Below, piece by piece: positions 1 through 8,189 of a stretch of 36,808 nucleotides of DNA; the stretch's first letter is position 1; every line of letters starts with the position of its first letter. The notes below the pieces were generated by a model that worked only from the letters and a program-made list of their open reading frames with translations, ran no database searches and was not told where the DNA came from. The stretch covers positions 1 through 36,808 of the forward strand of contig PERT01000035.1 in assembly GCA_002928955.1 (NCBI GenBank). The letters run 5' to 3'. Position numbers and translations under genes: made by a program. This DNA comes from Hyphomicrobium sp. (lineage in GTDB: Bacteria > Pseudomonadota > Alphaproteobacteria > Rhizobiales > Hyphomicrobiaceae).

Positions 1-156
1 TATCCTGCGTACGGGTTTCATCGTGAAAGGTACCAACCCCGGCCGAACCGGACAGGGCCATTGGCGCGATCCGATAGGGGGGATTGCTCAGCCTTGCAAG
101 CGGCAACTGCGCGCAACCCTCGACGGCGACGGCCTCAGTGCGTACAGGCATGATGT

Positions 157-230
157 TGGAGCGGGTGAAGGGAATCGAACCCTCGTCGTAAGCTTGGAAG
201 GCTTCTGCTTTACCATTAAGCTACACCCGC
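157..230 (-). tRNA. tRNA-Gly (anticodon TCC)
   Basis: Read on the minus strand this folds as a cloverleaf. The acceptor arm GCGGGTG pairs with CACCCGC, the T-arm carries GGTTCGATTCC, and the anticodon loop CTTCCAA presents TCC, which decodes GGA/GGG glycine codons. The 3' CCA is encoded (157-159), giving 74 nt. It lies downstream of tRNA-Tyr on the same strand, 222 bp away. In related alphaproteobacteria this tRNA-Tyr/tRNA-Gly pair commonly precedes tuf and secE/nusG; those genes would lie left of position 1, which is inference. Confidence 0.96.
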
Positions 231-452
231 GTTCGCCAGCGAATTCAAGCTGTTGCCAGAATTGCCCGTCGTAGTGTCGGAACCGGCCACTCGATGCCTG
301 ATGCCTCTCCTCCGCCACTTCGAGACGCGGCCGATAGATAGCCGCTTCGGCGCCCGATGTGAAGATCGAACTGCGGAATGCCAGGACCAGCAGGTCCGCG
401 CACGGTCTCGCGTCACTCTGACGGCGACTGGGGGAAACACAAAACAAGGGTG

Positions 453-537
453 TGGTGGAGAGGGCTGGTTTCGAACCAGCGTAGGCTAAGCCAACGGATT
501 TACAGTCCGTCCCCTTTAACCACTCGGGCACCTCTCC
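453..537 (-). tRNA. tRNA-Tyr (anticodon GTA)
   Basis: Minus-strand class II tRNA of 85 nt. The acceptor GGAGAGG pairs with CCTCTCC, the anticodon arm around ACTGTAAAT presents GTA, there is a long variable arm, and the T-arm holds GGTTCGAAACC. CCA is encoded at 453-455. Tyrosine is expected for GTA together with the long variable arm. It is the first of two tRNA genes read leftward. Confidence 0.96.
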
Positions 538-583
538 ATACCGCCCTAGCCGGCGGACGCTGCCGCGAGACCAAAACGAAACG

Positions 584-607
584 GCCCTGCGCGTGACGCG
601 ACAGGGC
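584..607 (-). terminator. hairpin with T-rich tail, possible terminator
   Basis: GCCCTG-CGCG pairs with CGCG-CAGGGC around a TGA loop, with one bulged base. On the minus strand the stem is followed by CGTTTCGTTTT, as in a rho-independent terminator. No leftward gene ends here, so it may instead belong to the tRNA-Tyr leader or to the divergent rlmB control region. The rest of 538-802 shows no gene. Confidence 0.35.
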
Positions 608-802
608 GGCTCTTCGCGTTGAGCGAACGGGCGACGGTCGTTATGGTGAGACGACAGGTGCATGTCAATTGGAAAACCGCCCGGCCGATTGCACCTTGAT
701 CGCCACCGCGAGCTGCGTCAGAACGCGGCTCTGCCGATAAATGGCCAGACCGTCGTCGGGCGGGCACACGACGCGCGACTTGCCTTCAACCGGAAGCCAA
801 CC

Positions 803-1630
803 ATGCCCCCCGCCGACCAAAAACGGTTCGACCGCCGGTCCTCCAAGCCCACCTTTCGCAAACCACAGCGGCCTCACGGCGCCGCGGCCGGGTTCGACGA
901 CGGGATCGTGCGGCTCTACGGCGTCCATCCGGTCGAGGCCGCGCTGCGCAACCCGGCTCGCACGATCAGCAAGCTTATGGTGACCGAGAATGCCGAGCGG
1001 CGGCTGGCCGAGGCCATTGCCGCCCGCGGCGCTAGGCCCGAGCCCGCGAGCCCGCGGGAACTCGACCGGCTGCTCGGCGAGGATACGGTGCATCAGGGCG
1101 TCATGCTCGAGACTGAGCATCTGCCGGAGCCCGAGCTTGCGGATCTCGCCGAGTTGGCCTGCGCCGGCGGCCCCATCGTGGTGCTCGACCAGGTCACCGA
1201 TCCACACAACGCGGGTGCGGTTATCCGCTCGGCCGCTGTCTTCGGCGCATCGGGCATCATCATGACCCGTCGCCACAGCCCGCCGCTCAACGGGACACTC
1301 GCGAAGTCGGCATCCGGCGCACTGGAGGTTGTACCGATCGTGATGACGCAGAACCTCGCGCGCGCGCTGATCGAACTCAAGGGCAGTGGCGTCCGGGTCA
1401 TCGGGCTCGATGGCGATGGCGAAACGCTGATCGACGATCAGTCCTTCGATGGGCCGGTGGCGATCGTGCTCGGCGCGGAAGGCAAGGGGCTTCGGCAATT
1501 GACCCGCGAAACGTGTGACATCCTCTGCCGCATCGCGGCGCCGGGTGCAATTCAAAGCCTCAATGTCTCCAACGCCGCCGCCGTCACGTTGCATCTCTCG
1601 GCCATGCGCCGGCGTCAGGGCGCAGGCTGA
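803..1630 (+). CDS. rlmB: 23S rRNA (guanosine-2'-O-)-methyltransferase RlmB, TrmH/SpoU family
   Basis: A 275-residue SPOUT-class methyltransferase that uses S-adenosylmethionine to 2'-O-methylate a guanosine of 23S rRNA in the cytoplasm. After a basic N-terminal tail of about 30 residues comes the substrate-binding domain (YGVHPVEAAL). The trefoil-knot catalytic domain follows, with the family motifs DPHNAGAVIRSA (motif 1), VLGAEGKGL (motif 2) and SLNVSNAAAV (motif 3). The frame is open upstream to 662, but the extra 47 residues look non-conserved and ATG 803 has a weak GGAAG about 8 nt upstream, so 803 is preferred. It is divergent from the tRNA pair. Family membership is certain; assignment to RlmB rather than another TrmH-family tRNA/rRNA methyltransferase rests on length and N-terminal domain. 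Confidence 0.9.
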   Translation: MPPADQKRFDRRSSKPTFRKPQRPHGAAAGFDDGIVRLYGVHPVEAALRNPARTISKLMVTENAERRLAEAIAARGARPEPASPRELDRLLGEDTVHQGVMLETEHLPEPELADLAELACAGGPIVVLDQVTDPHNAGAVIRSAAVFGASGIIMTRRHSPPLNGTLAKSASGALEVVPIVMTQNLARALIELKGSGVRVIGLDGDGETLIDDQSFDGPVAIVLGAEGKGLRQLTRETCDILCRIAAPGAIQSLNVSNAAAVTLHLSAMRRRQGAG

Positions 1631-1721
1631 TCGGAGCGGTTGGACCTGCCGTGCCGCATGACAGTCCGGCGTGTCCGGCGCGCATTTGATGGCCCCTGCG
1701 CCTGAACGGGAAGCCTCAATC

Positions 1722-1753
1722 GCGAAACGGGCGGAACCGGCTGGTCCCGCCCG
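1722..1753 (-). terminator. probable rho-independent terminator
   Basis: A GC-rich stem (arms about 1728-1738 and 1743-1753, one mismatch, GGCT loop) lies just downstream of the minus-strand gene ending at 1783. On that strand it is followed by TTTCGCGATT. Stem, position and direction fit termination of that gene, although the T run is short. Confidence 0.5.
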
Positions 1754-1782
1754 CTCGAACTGTAGAAGCCGCGTCCGCGAAA

Positions 1783-2091
1783 TCAATCGCAATACGTCGG
1801 ACGCCAGCAGGTGTAGTGACCACCGCGGCAGACGACATCGCCGTGACGGTTCTCGAAGCAGCGGCGGTTCTTCCAGCCGCACTCCTCAGGACCCTTGTAG
1901 CACGAGCTGCGGTGATAACCACGGTCGCGAGCATGAGCGTATGCGCCAAGAACGCCGAGGCCAACGATGGCCGCGCCAACGCCGAGGGCGACGCGACCGC
2001 CGCGGCGAGCCTCAGCGGGCTGGTAGGACGAAGCCAGAACGCCGACCGCCATCGTGGCCGCCATCAGCGAGTAAAGTGCCTTCTTGATCAT
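1783..2091 (-). CDS. small Cys-rich exported protein, unknown function
   Basis: A 102-residue protein. The chosen ATG at 2091 has a strong ribosome site (GAGGAGAG, 5 nt spacing); the longer frame to 2193 lacks one. Residues 1-28 form a signal peptide (MIKKALYSLMAATMAVGVLA, cleavage probably near PAEA-RRG). A glycine-rich hydrophobic stretch follows (GVGAAIVGLGVLGAY), which may be a second membrane segment or a glycine-zipper-like element. The C-terminal 50 residues hold six cysteines in a regular spacing (SSCYKGPEECGWKNRRCFE, then CRGGHYTCWRPTYC), suggesting disulfides in the periplasm. I do not recognise a named family; similar small proteins are common and uncharacterised in Hyphomicrobiales. 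A probable terminator lies just downstream. Confidence 0.8.
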   Translation of the reverse strand: MIKKALYSLMAATMAVGVLASSYQPAEARRGGRVALGVGAAIVGLGVLGAYAHARDRGYHRSSCYKGPEECGWKNRRCFENRHGDVVCRGGHYTCWRPTYCD

Positions 2092-2198
2092 CAATCTCTC
2101 CTCGGATTGCAGCCGCAGCAGCGGCCTGTAACGAAGGGCTCTCCACCGATCAGATAGCAGCCCAAAAAACTGTTTAGTGTAAGAGCCTATCACGCCTC

Positions 2199-2222
2199 AA
2201 GCCACATGAATGTGGCGTGAAC
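2199..2222. other. competing hairpins in the gap between two small exported-protein genes
   Basis: GCCACA-TGAA-TGTGGC (2201-2216) forms a tight hairpin. An alternative outer stem pairs TCACGCC, starting near 2190, with GGCGTGA ending near 2220. It lies upstream of the 2091 gene and downstream of the 2716 gene, both read leftward, so it could act in termination or leader control. Low certainty. Confidence 0.3.
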
Positions 2223-2320
2223 GAGAATGTATCTCGCCACCGATACACTGGGAGAGGACCCCTAAGCGCCCGGTTGCAGATGGCGTGACACGGTCGGCCG
2301 TTGATCGACCGCGCGGCCGT

Positions 2321-2716
2321 TCACCAATGACCGCGACGATGGGCACCGTGGTGCCTTGTGTGCCACTCGACGTGGTTGTACTTCTGGTTAGGATAACCCC
2401 AGGCCTTGTAATACTTCGGGCGGGCAAAATGAGGCCGTGCCTTGCGCATCTCGTGCGCGGGGCGCCAGTGGCCCGAGTTGTAATAGGGATAGTAGCCGCG
2501 CGGTTCGGAGCGGTAGGCGTAGGGGTCGGTCGCCACGTGCGTATGATAAACGTGGTGGTAACGCGGGGTATAGACCCAATGGCGGATCGTGCGAATTCGA
2601 CCCCAACCGGCCGGCTCGCCCGTTCCGTGCCATCCAAAGGCATCAGCGGGCCCAGGAGCCGCGAGACCAAACGCGAAGACAGCGGCCAGGGTGGCCATCA
2701 TGCTTTTAAGAGGCAT
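2321..2716 (-). CDS. Tyr/His-rich exported protein, unknown function
   Basis: A 131-residue protein with a signal peptide (MPLKSMMATLAAVFAFGLAA, probable cleavage after PADA near residue 26). The mature region is unusually rich in Tyr, His, Trp and Arg (HWVYTPRYHHVYHTH, YRSEPRGYYPYYNSGHW, and a WHTRHHGAHRRGHW tail). There are no cysteines and no known catalytic motif. ATG 2716 has GGAG about 8 nt upstream. The composition would suit a periplasmic metal- or heme-contacting or cell-envelope protein, but that is inference. It faces away from the type I secretion genes across an AT-richer gap (about 2717-2889) that probably holds divergent promoters. Confidence 0.75.
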   Translation of the reverse strand: MPLKSMMATLAAVFAFGLAAPGPADAFGWHGTGEPAGWGRIRTIRHWVYTPRYHHVYHTHVATDPYAYRSEPRGYYPYYNSGHWRPAHEMRKARPHFARPKYYKAWGYPNQKYNHVEWHTRHHGAHRRGHW

Positions 2717-2889
2717 ACTCTACTCCAGAACTAGGGAAACCGGATTTTGACGGAGACTTCAACCTGTCTCCCACGTTGACCGCACTTGGCAAATTTTTTG
2801 TGAACGAACCCGTCATTTCGAAAACCCGAACGACGATACTTCGAATACCACCCTGACAATTAATCCTATTCTCACCGTCTTCGTCTCAA

Positions 2890-5352
2890 ATGGTTTGCGA
2901 GGAGCGGCTCGGTGCCGCTCCAGCCTCGCCATGTCTGTTGCCAGGATCAGCCGGCAAGCGGCGCGAGGACAAGCGAAATTCAGGTCAAATCGTGAAGCGT
3001 CCCACCCCGGCCGATCCGAAATCCTCCGACCGCGTTCAGCACACCAACCCCCGGTTGGAAGCCCTGCTGCGCGACCCCGGTCCTGGCATTTCAGTTCGCC
3101 CGCTCGGCCAAGGCAGGGACGATCTGCCATCCGCCGCAACCGGACCCATATCCGCGCATCAAGCCGAAAAGGCCCCGCCGCCACTGCGCGCAACTCAAGC
3201 GGTCGCACAGCGGCCCCTGACAACCCCCGCATCCGCACTGCCCGGCGATCCGGCCCGGCCCGCGGCGATCACGGCCGATACGGCGCCATCTCAGTTGCGG
3301 CACTTGTCCGAATCCGCCCTTGGCCGGCTGTCATCGTTTCTCGCTGGCAAAGATAGCAAGCCTCCGGCGGGCGGCCTGTCCGCCGAACCGCCGGCGTCTT
3401 CAAGCACGCAAGAGCCGCCGCACCTTGGCCGGAGCGAACTTCGGGCTGCCATAGACGCCAGCCGCCGCGCATTCGTGGCCACCGGAATCTTCAGTTTGTT
3501 TATCAATATTCTGATGCTTGCGGGCCCGTTGTTCATGCTGCAGGTCTACGACCGCGTCATGACCTCGGGCTCGATCCCGACCTTGCTGGCGTTGTCGATC
3601 ATGACGGCTGGGCTATACGCCATCATCGGCGCGCTCGAACTCGTGCGCTCGCGCATCGTGGTCCGCATCGGCGTCGAGGTCGACCAGCGCGTCGGCGACC
3701 GCATTTTCGAGGCCTCCCTCAGGCGAAGCGTGGCTTCGCAGGGCTCCAGCGTGCCGGCGCTGCGCGAACTCGACAACTTGCGCCAGTTCCTGGCCAGTCC
3801 AGGTCCGATCACCTTTTTCGACGCCCCATGGACGCCGGTCTACCTGCTCGTGATCTTCCTGGTGCACTGGATACTCGGACTTGCCGCCACTATCGGCGCT
3901 CTGTTGCTGTTGGCGCTCGCCTGGGTCAGCGAGGCGCGCAGCCGGGGCCCGCTGGCGGAAGCCAACAAGGCGGCTGCAATCGGTATCGACATGGCTGAAA
4001 CCGGCCAGCGAAACGCCGAAGCCATCACCGCCATGGGCATGCTTTCAGCCTACCGCAGACGTTGGCAGCACGCCAACCGCGATGCGCTCGCATGGCAGAT
4101 TGTTGCGGCCGACCGCCTTGGCAGCCTGTCATCCTTGTCCAAGACACTTCGCCTTATCGGACAGTCGCTGATGCTCGCGCTCGGCGCATGGCTTGCATTG
4201 AAGAACGAGATCAGCCCCGGCTCGATTATCGCCGGTACCATCATCTTTGGCCGCGCGCTGGCGCCGGTCGAACAGGCCATCGGCCATTGGCGGAGCTTCC
4301 TCAAGGCGTTCGAGAGCTATCGCAAGCTGGACGGGCTGCTTCTGGAGGAGCCTCCCGCAAAGGCGCGCACACAATTGCCGGCACCAAAAGGACGGCTCGA
4401 TGTTGCTAACCTCCGCGTGGCGGCGCCTGAAACCCGGCAACTCATCTTGGCCGGCGTCAACTTCACCGTCGAGCCCGGCAAGATGGTCGCCGTAATCGGA
4501 CCGTCCGCCTCTGGAAAATCGACGCTCGCGCGTGCACTCGTCGGTCTCTGGCCACCGTTTGCCGGGCATATCCGCCTCGATGGCGCGCGGCTCGATCAGT
4601 GGCACGCCGAGGACCTCGGCCAGCACATCGGCTATCTGCCGCAGAACGTCGAGCTGTTCGCCGGCACTGTGCGCGAGAACATCGCCCGTTTTCGAGAGGA
4701 TGCGACCGATGAGGCCATCGTTGAAGCAGCCAAGCAGGCCCATGCCCACGAGCTGATCCTGGCGCTACCGCAAAGCTACGAGACCCAACTCGGCGCATAC
4801 GGAACCTATCTGTCGGGTGGACAGCGCCAGCGCATCGCACTGGCCCGCGCGCTTTATGGCAACCCGGCGCTCGTCGTTCTTGACGAGCCGAATTCGAACC
4901 TCGACCGTAACGGCGACGAGGCGCTGTCGGCGGCCGTGGACGGCATGCGCAAGCGCGGCCAGGCTATTGTGCTCGTTGCGCACCGTGTGCAGGCCATCAG
5001 CAAGGCTGATAACCTGCTCTACATCGACGGTGGCTTGCAACGGGCCTTCGGGCCAACCGCCGAGGTCATGAAGCTGTTCCAGGCCGCTGGCGCTCCGCCC
5101 TCGCGCCGGGGTGGCGATGGCCTCGGCCTGCCGCCAGATCCAGGCCGTCTCGCCGACCGCGCCGTGCAGGCCACGGCCCAGGTGCAAACGCAGCCACAAA
5201 CTCAAAAGCACTCCCGGCCTCCGGCACAGTCGGTGGAGCAACCGCAAGTACAGCCGGACCGCTTACGCCCGACGACTCGCCGCCTCGCGGCAGACACCAC
5301 AGCAGATGACATTTCACCTGCACCACCGACGCCCGAGGCAGCAACAAAATGA
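2890..5352 (+). CDS. type I secretion system permease/ATPase, PrtD-like ABC transporter
   Basis: An inner-membrane ABC exporter half-transporter that would power export of a protein from cytoplasm to outside with an HlyD adaptor and a TolC-type outer-membrane channel. Residues 1-185 are Pro/Ala-rich and look disordered. Residues 190-480 are the transmembrane domain (SRRAFVATGIFSLFINILML starts it; QVYDRV is typical of PrtD). The nucleotide-binding domain has Walker A GPSASGKST (537-545), signature LSGGQRQR (641-648), Walker B LVVLDE (661-666) and the H-loop His698. The last 80 or so residues are again Pro/Gln-rich. PrtD-type proteins usually have about 550-600 residues, so 820 is long. A GTG at 2992 is an alternative start that trims 34 residues. 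The stop overlaps the next ATG (ATGA), implying coupled translation. Confidence 0.9.
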   Translation: MVCEERLGAAPASPCLLPGSAGKRREDKRNSGQIVKRPTPADPKSSDRVQHTNPRLEALLRDPGPGISVRPLGQGRDDLPSAATGPISAHQAEKAPPPLRATQAVAQRPLTTPASALPGDPARPAAITADTAPSQLRHLSESALGRLSSFLAGKDSKPPAGGLSAEPPASSSTQEPPHLGRSELRAAIDASRRAFVATGIFSLFINILMLAGPLFMLQVYDRVMTSGSIPTLLALSIMTAGLYAIIGALELVRSRIVVRIGVEVDQRVGDRIFEASLRRSVASQGSSVPALRELDNLRQFLASPGPITFFDAPWTPVYLLVIFLVHWILGLAATIGALLLLALAWVSEARSRGPLAEANKAAAIGIDMAETGQRNAEAITAMGMLSAYRRRWQHANRDALAWQIVAADRLGSLSSLSKTLRLIGQSLMLALGAWLALKNEISPGSIIAGTIIFGRALAPVEQAIGHWRSFLKAFESYRKLDGLLLEEPPAKARTQLPAPKGRLDVANLRVAAPETRQLILAGVNFTVEPGKMVAVIGPSASGKSTLARALVGLWPPFAGHIRLDGARLDQWHAEDLGQHIGYLPQNVELFAGTVRENIARFREDATDEAIVEAAKQAHAHELILALPQSYETQLGAYGTYLSGGQRQRIALARALYGNPALVVLDEPNSNLDRNGDEALSAAVDGMRKRGQAIVLVAHRVQAISKADNLLYIDGGLQRAFGPTAEVMKLFQAAGAPPSRRGGDGLGLPPDPGRLADRAVQATAQVQTQPQTQKHSRPPAQSVEQPQVQPDRLRPTTRRLAADTTADDISPAPPTPEAATK

Positions 5353-6674
5353 AGATCTCGCTCGGCATCAAAGCGCCAGCTCTCGCGCGTGACAACTGGC
5401 AGTCGACAGAGCCATGGGTGCGCTTCGGCTTCAATGTCTGCATTTATATGATCGGTGGCCTGCTGCTCTGGTCAGCGCTGGTCTCGATCGCCGGCGCGGT
5501 TGTCGCACCCGGGATGGTCGTGGTCGAAAGCAACTACAAGACGGTGGCGCATCTCGACGGCGGCATCGTCGCCAGGATCCTGGTTCGCAACGGCGACCGC
5601 GTGGCCAAGGGCGACGTGCTGGTGCAGCTTGACGCGACCGCGGTTCGCGCCAACCACACCGTCGCCACCGGCCGCGTCAATGACTTGCTGGTCCAGAATG
5701 CCAGGCTCGAGGCCGAGCGCGACAATCGCAAAACCTTTATTCTGCCGCAGCCATTGGACTCTGCGGATCCAGCGATTTCCAAGATCGCGGCCTCGCAGTC
5801 GCAGCTGTTCGATGCACGCAGGGCGGCTCGCGAAGGCGAAAGTTCGGTGCTGGTCGAACGTGTGAACCAGATCGAAAACGAATTGCGCGGGCTCAGGTTC
5901 CAGGAGACCGCGCGCAAGAAAGAGCGTGAAATCAATTCGCGCGAGCTCGCGTCGGTGCTGCCGCTGTTCGAGAAGGGCTACGTCAACCAGCAGCGCGTCG
6001 GGCCACTGCAGCGCGAAGCGGCACGCCTTGAAGGTGAGATCGGGCGGATCGAGTCGGATTTGGCCAAGATGGCGGCCGCCCTGTCGGAGGCCGATCTCAG
6101 GCTGAAGCAGGGCACTAAGGCCTTCACCGAGGGCGTGGTTGACGAGCTGCGGAAGGTGCAGTCGGGCCTCACCGAAGCGCTCGAAACGCAAAAATCACTC
6201 GCCGACAAGCTCGACCGCATCGACATCCGTGCTCCGCATGCAGGCATCGTTCACGCCCTGACGCTGCACACAGAAGGCGGCATCGTGACACCGGCCACGC
6301 CGATCCTGCAGATCGTGCCGGAAGACGAGAAGCTGATCATCGAGGCTCAGCTTGCGCCGCAGGACATCGACAAGGTGCGGACTGGCCAGAAGGCTGGCGT
6401 CCGCTTCCCGGCTTTCAATGCCCACACCACGCCGCGCCTCGAAGGAACCGTCGTCCGCATCTCGGCCGCACAGATCACGGAGAGGGATGGCCGCAACCAC
6501 TTCACGGCTTCGATCGAGATTCCGGCGCTTGAGCTGGACAAGATCGGCGCCGGCCAAACGCTGCGGCCGGGCATGCCGACGGAGGTCCATATCGAGACCG
6601 TGTCGCGCAGCATACTGAGCTATTTCCTGAAACCTCTGTCGGACGCGCTTTCGCGCACGTTCCGCGAGAGCTAA
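5349..6674 (+). CDS. type I secretion membrane fusion protein, HlyD/PrtE family
   Basis: A 441-residue periplasmic adaptor linking the ABC transporter to an outer-membrane channel. There is a short cytoplasmic N-terminus, one transmembrane helix at about residues 29-53, and a barrel-sandwich (lipoyl-like) half near 64-95 (GGIVARILVRNGDRVAKGDV). A long Ala/Glu/Arg-rich alpha-hairpin at about 105-290 follows, then the second lipoyl half (DIRAPHAGIVHALTLHTEGG) and a beta-barrel region ending in LRPGMPTEVHIET, a classic HlyD C-terminal signature. It starts inside the stop of the transporter gene. No TolC homologue and no RTX or protease substrate is encoded within the window, so the cargo is unknown. 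The following gene is convergent. Confidence 0.92.
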   Translation: MKISLGIKAPALARDNWQSTEPWVRFGFNVCIYMIGGLLLWSALVSIAGAVVAPGMVVVESNYKTVAHLDGGIVARILVRNGDRVAKGDVLVQLDATAVRANHTVATGRVNDLLVQNARLEAERDNRKTFILPQPLDSADPAISKIAASQSQLFDARRAAREGESSVLVERVNQIENELRGLRFQETARKKEREINSRELASVLPLFEKGYVNQQRVGPLQREAARLEGEIGRIESDLAKMAAALSEADLRLKQGTKAFTEGVVDELRKVQSGLTEALETQKSLADKLDRIDIRAPHAGIVHALTLHTEGGIVTPATPILQIVPEDEKLIIEAQLAPQDIDKVRTGQKAGVRFPAFNAHTTPRLEGTVVRISAAQITERDGRNHFTASIEIPALELDKIGAGQTLRPGMPTEVHIETVSRSILSYFLKPLSDALSRTFRES

Positions 6675-6725
6675 AGCGGCCCCGCGCCCTCGCTGGGATC
6701 TGATCCGGTCTGAACCAGCCCAAAT

Positions 6726-8189
6726 TCAGTGGGCGTTGAGATAGGCTCTGGGCGACAGTACCGTCATGGCGATGATGTAGAGATCGAGCCGGATCGACCA
6801 GTTGTCGATGTAATAGAGGTCGTGCTCGACGCGGGCGCGCATAGCTTCGTCAGTATCGGTCAGGCCGCGATGGCCGTTGACCTGTGCCCAGCCCGTGATT
6901 CCCGGTTTGACGTTGAGCCGGCGTGGATAAGACAAAATCCGCTTCTCGAAGACCCGGTCGTGGGCGACAGCGTGCGGACGCGGTCCGACGATCGACATCT
7001 CGCCGGACAGCACATTCAAAAGCTGCGGCAGCTCGTCGAGGCTGTAGCGGCGCAGGAACTTGCCCACCCGCGTGACGCGGGGATCGTTGCGTTGCGCCTG
7101 GACTACGGTGTCGCCGTCGTCGAGCGTCGACATGGTTCGAAATTTCCATATCTGGAATTCATCGAGATTGAAGCCGCGGCGGCGTTGCCGAAAGAACACC
7201 GGCCCGTCGCTATCGAACCTGATGAGCAGGCCGATCGCCAGCAAAACGGGCCAAAGCAGCAGCAGGGCCACGCCCGCGACAGTTATGTCGAACGTCCGCT
7301 TCAACAATGTCTGCCCCGGCCCGAGCGGCGCTTCCGTCAACGACAAGGTGCTGGCAGACCCGATCCGCGCCACACGCGCGTCCGAGAAGCGGCCGAGCAC
7401 GCCCGCAGCCCCCAAATGAACCGCAACCGGCAACGAACCGAAACCGTCGACAATGCGTCCGATCAGGTCGGACCGCGACCAGTCAGTGAGAATGATGATG
7501 TCGTGGACCTTCTTCGACCGGGCTTCCGCGACGGCCGCCGCCAGCGCTTCGTCCAGCACCGCGCCGTAAAACGATTGATCGGACGTCAACGTGATCCCAA
7601 TGGGAAGCGTGGCGGTTGCAACGACACGGGCGCCGGACGTGGCTCCGGCCAGTTCAGCCGCCATCTTGCCAACTTCGTCCGAAGCCCCGACAAGCATCAC
7701 CCGCCGTGATTGGAACAGCCCATTGCGAATGGCGTGACGCAACGCCACCCGGATCAGCGCTTCGGCGGCCAGTAGCGATCCAAGTCCGGAGACGTAGAAC
7801 AGCAACAGCCAACCGCGCGAGAAAAAGTCGGTCGTCTTGGTCAGGAAGCCGATCATCGCCAAGCACAAGAATGCGTAGTTCCAGATCACGAAAACACGAT
7901 CCGGGCTGCGCCGCCCGTCGAGGAAGTCCTGCGCGCGATACTCGTCGCGCATCAGGAACGGCAGCACGTAGCAGAATGCGGTCAGGACTCCGACGATTGC
8001 GTAGGTCTCTAGCAGACCGGCGGAACCGTAAAACATGACGTGATAAGCGGCACCCGTCGCAACCGATGCCAGGATGACGACCGACACCTCCAGAAGCAGC
8101 GCCAAAACCGCAAAACCATCACTCCCGATCGCAAATCTCTGCTTCAAGACGGATTGGGAACGTTCCGCTCTCTCGATTGTATTTAACAC
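6726..8189 (-). CDS. undecaprenyl-phosphate hexose-1-phosphate transferase (polyprenyl glycosylphosphotransferase)
   Basis: A 487-residue integral membrane enzyme that starts repeat-unit assembly by moving a sugar-1-phosphate from a nucleotide sugar to undecaprenyl phosphate. The N-terminal half has several membrane helices (about 25-150) and a cytoplasmic NAD-like fold (VMLVGASDEVGKMA). The catalytic domain after residue 290 shows KRTFDI, GPVFFRQRRRG, WKFRTM, SLDELPQLLNVLSG, MSIVGPRP, KPGITGWAQVNG and YYIDNWS, all typical of the WcaJ/ExoY/PglC-like superfamily. The full-length form with N-terminal helices resembles WcaJ/GumD more than short ExoY. The start is GTG at 8189 with only a weak ribosome site. 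The sugar (glucose or galactose) cannot be told from sequence. It is transcribed away from the rest of the locus across a long gap. Confidence 0.93.
   Translation of the reverse strand: MLNTIERAERSQSVLKQRFAIGSDGFAVLALLLEVSVVILASVATGAAYHVMFYGSAGLLETYAIVGVLTAFCYVLPFLMRDEYRAQDFLDGRRSPDRVFVIWNYAFLCLAMIGFLTKTTDFFSRGWLLLFYVSGLGSLLAAEALIRVALRHAIRNGLFQSRRVMLVGASDEVGKMAAELAGATSGARVVATATLPIGITLTSDQSFYGAVLDEALAAAVAEARSKKVHDIIILTDWSRSDLIGRIVDGFGSLPVAVHLGAAGVLGRFSDARVARIGSASTLSLTEAPLGPGQTLLKRTFDITVAGVALLLLWPVLLAIGLLIRFDSDGPVFFRQRRRGFNLDEFQIWKFRTMSTLDDGDTVVQAQRNDPRVTRVGKFLRRYSLDELPQLLNVLSGEMSIVGPRPHAVAHDRVFEKRILSYPRRLNVKPGITGWAQVNGHRGLTDTDEAMRARVEHDLYYIDNWSIRLDLYIIAMTVLSPRAYLNAH

Noticed and set aside
665-1882. 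405-residue minus-strand open frame
   Set aside because: It lies antisense to rlmB, has low-complexity Arg/Gly/Asp-rich translation and no recognisable domain; typical long shadow frame in high-G+C DNA.
6729-7709. 326-residue plus-strand open frame
   Set aside because: Antisense to the glycosylphosphotransferase, whose motifs are unambiguous.
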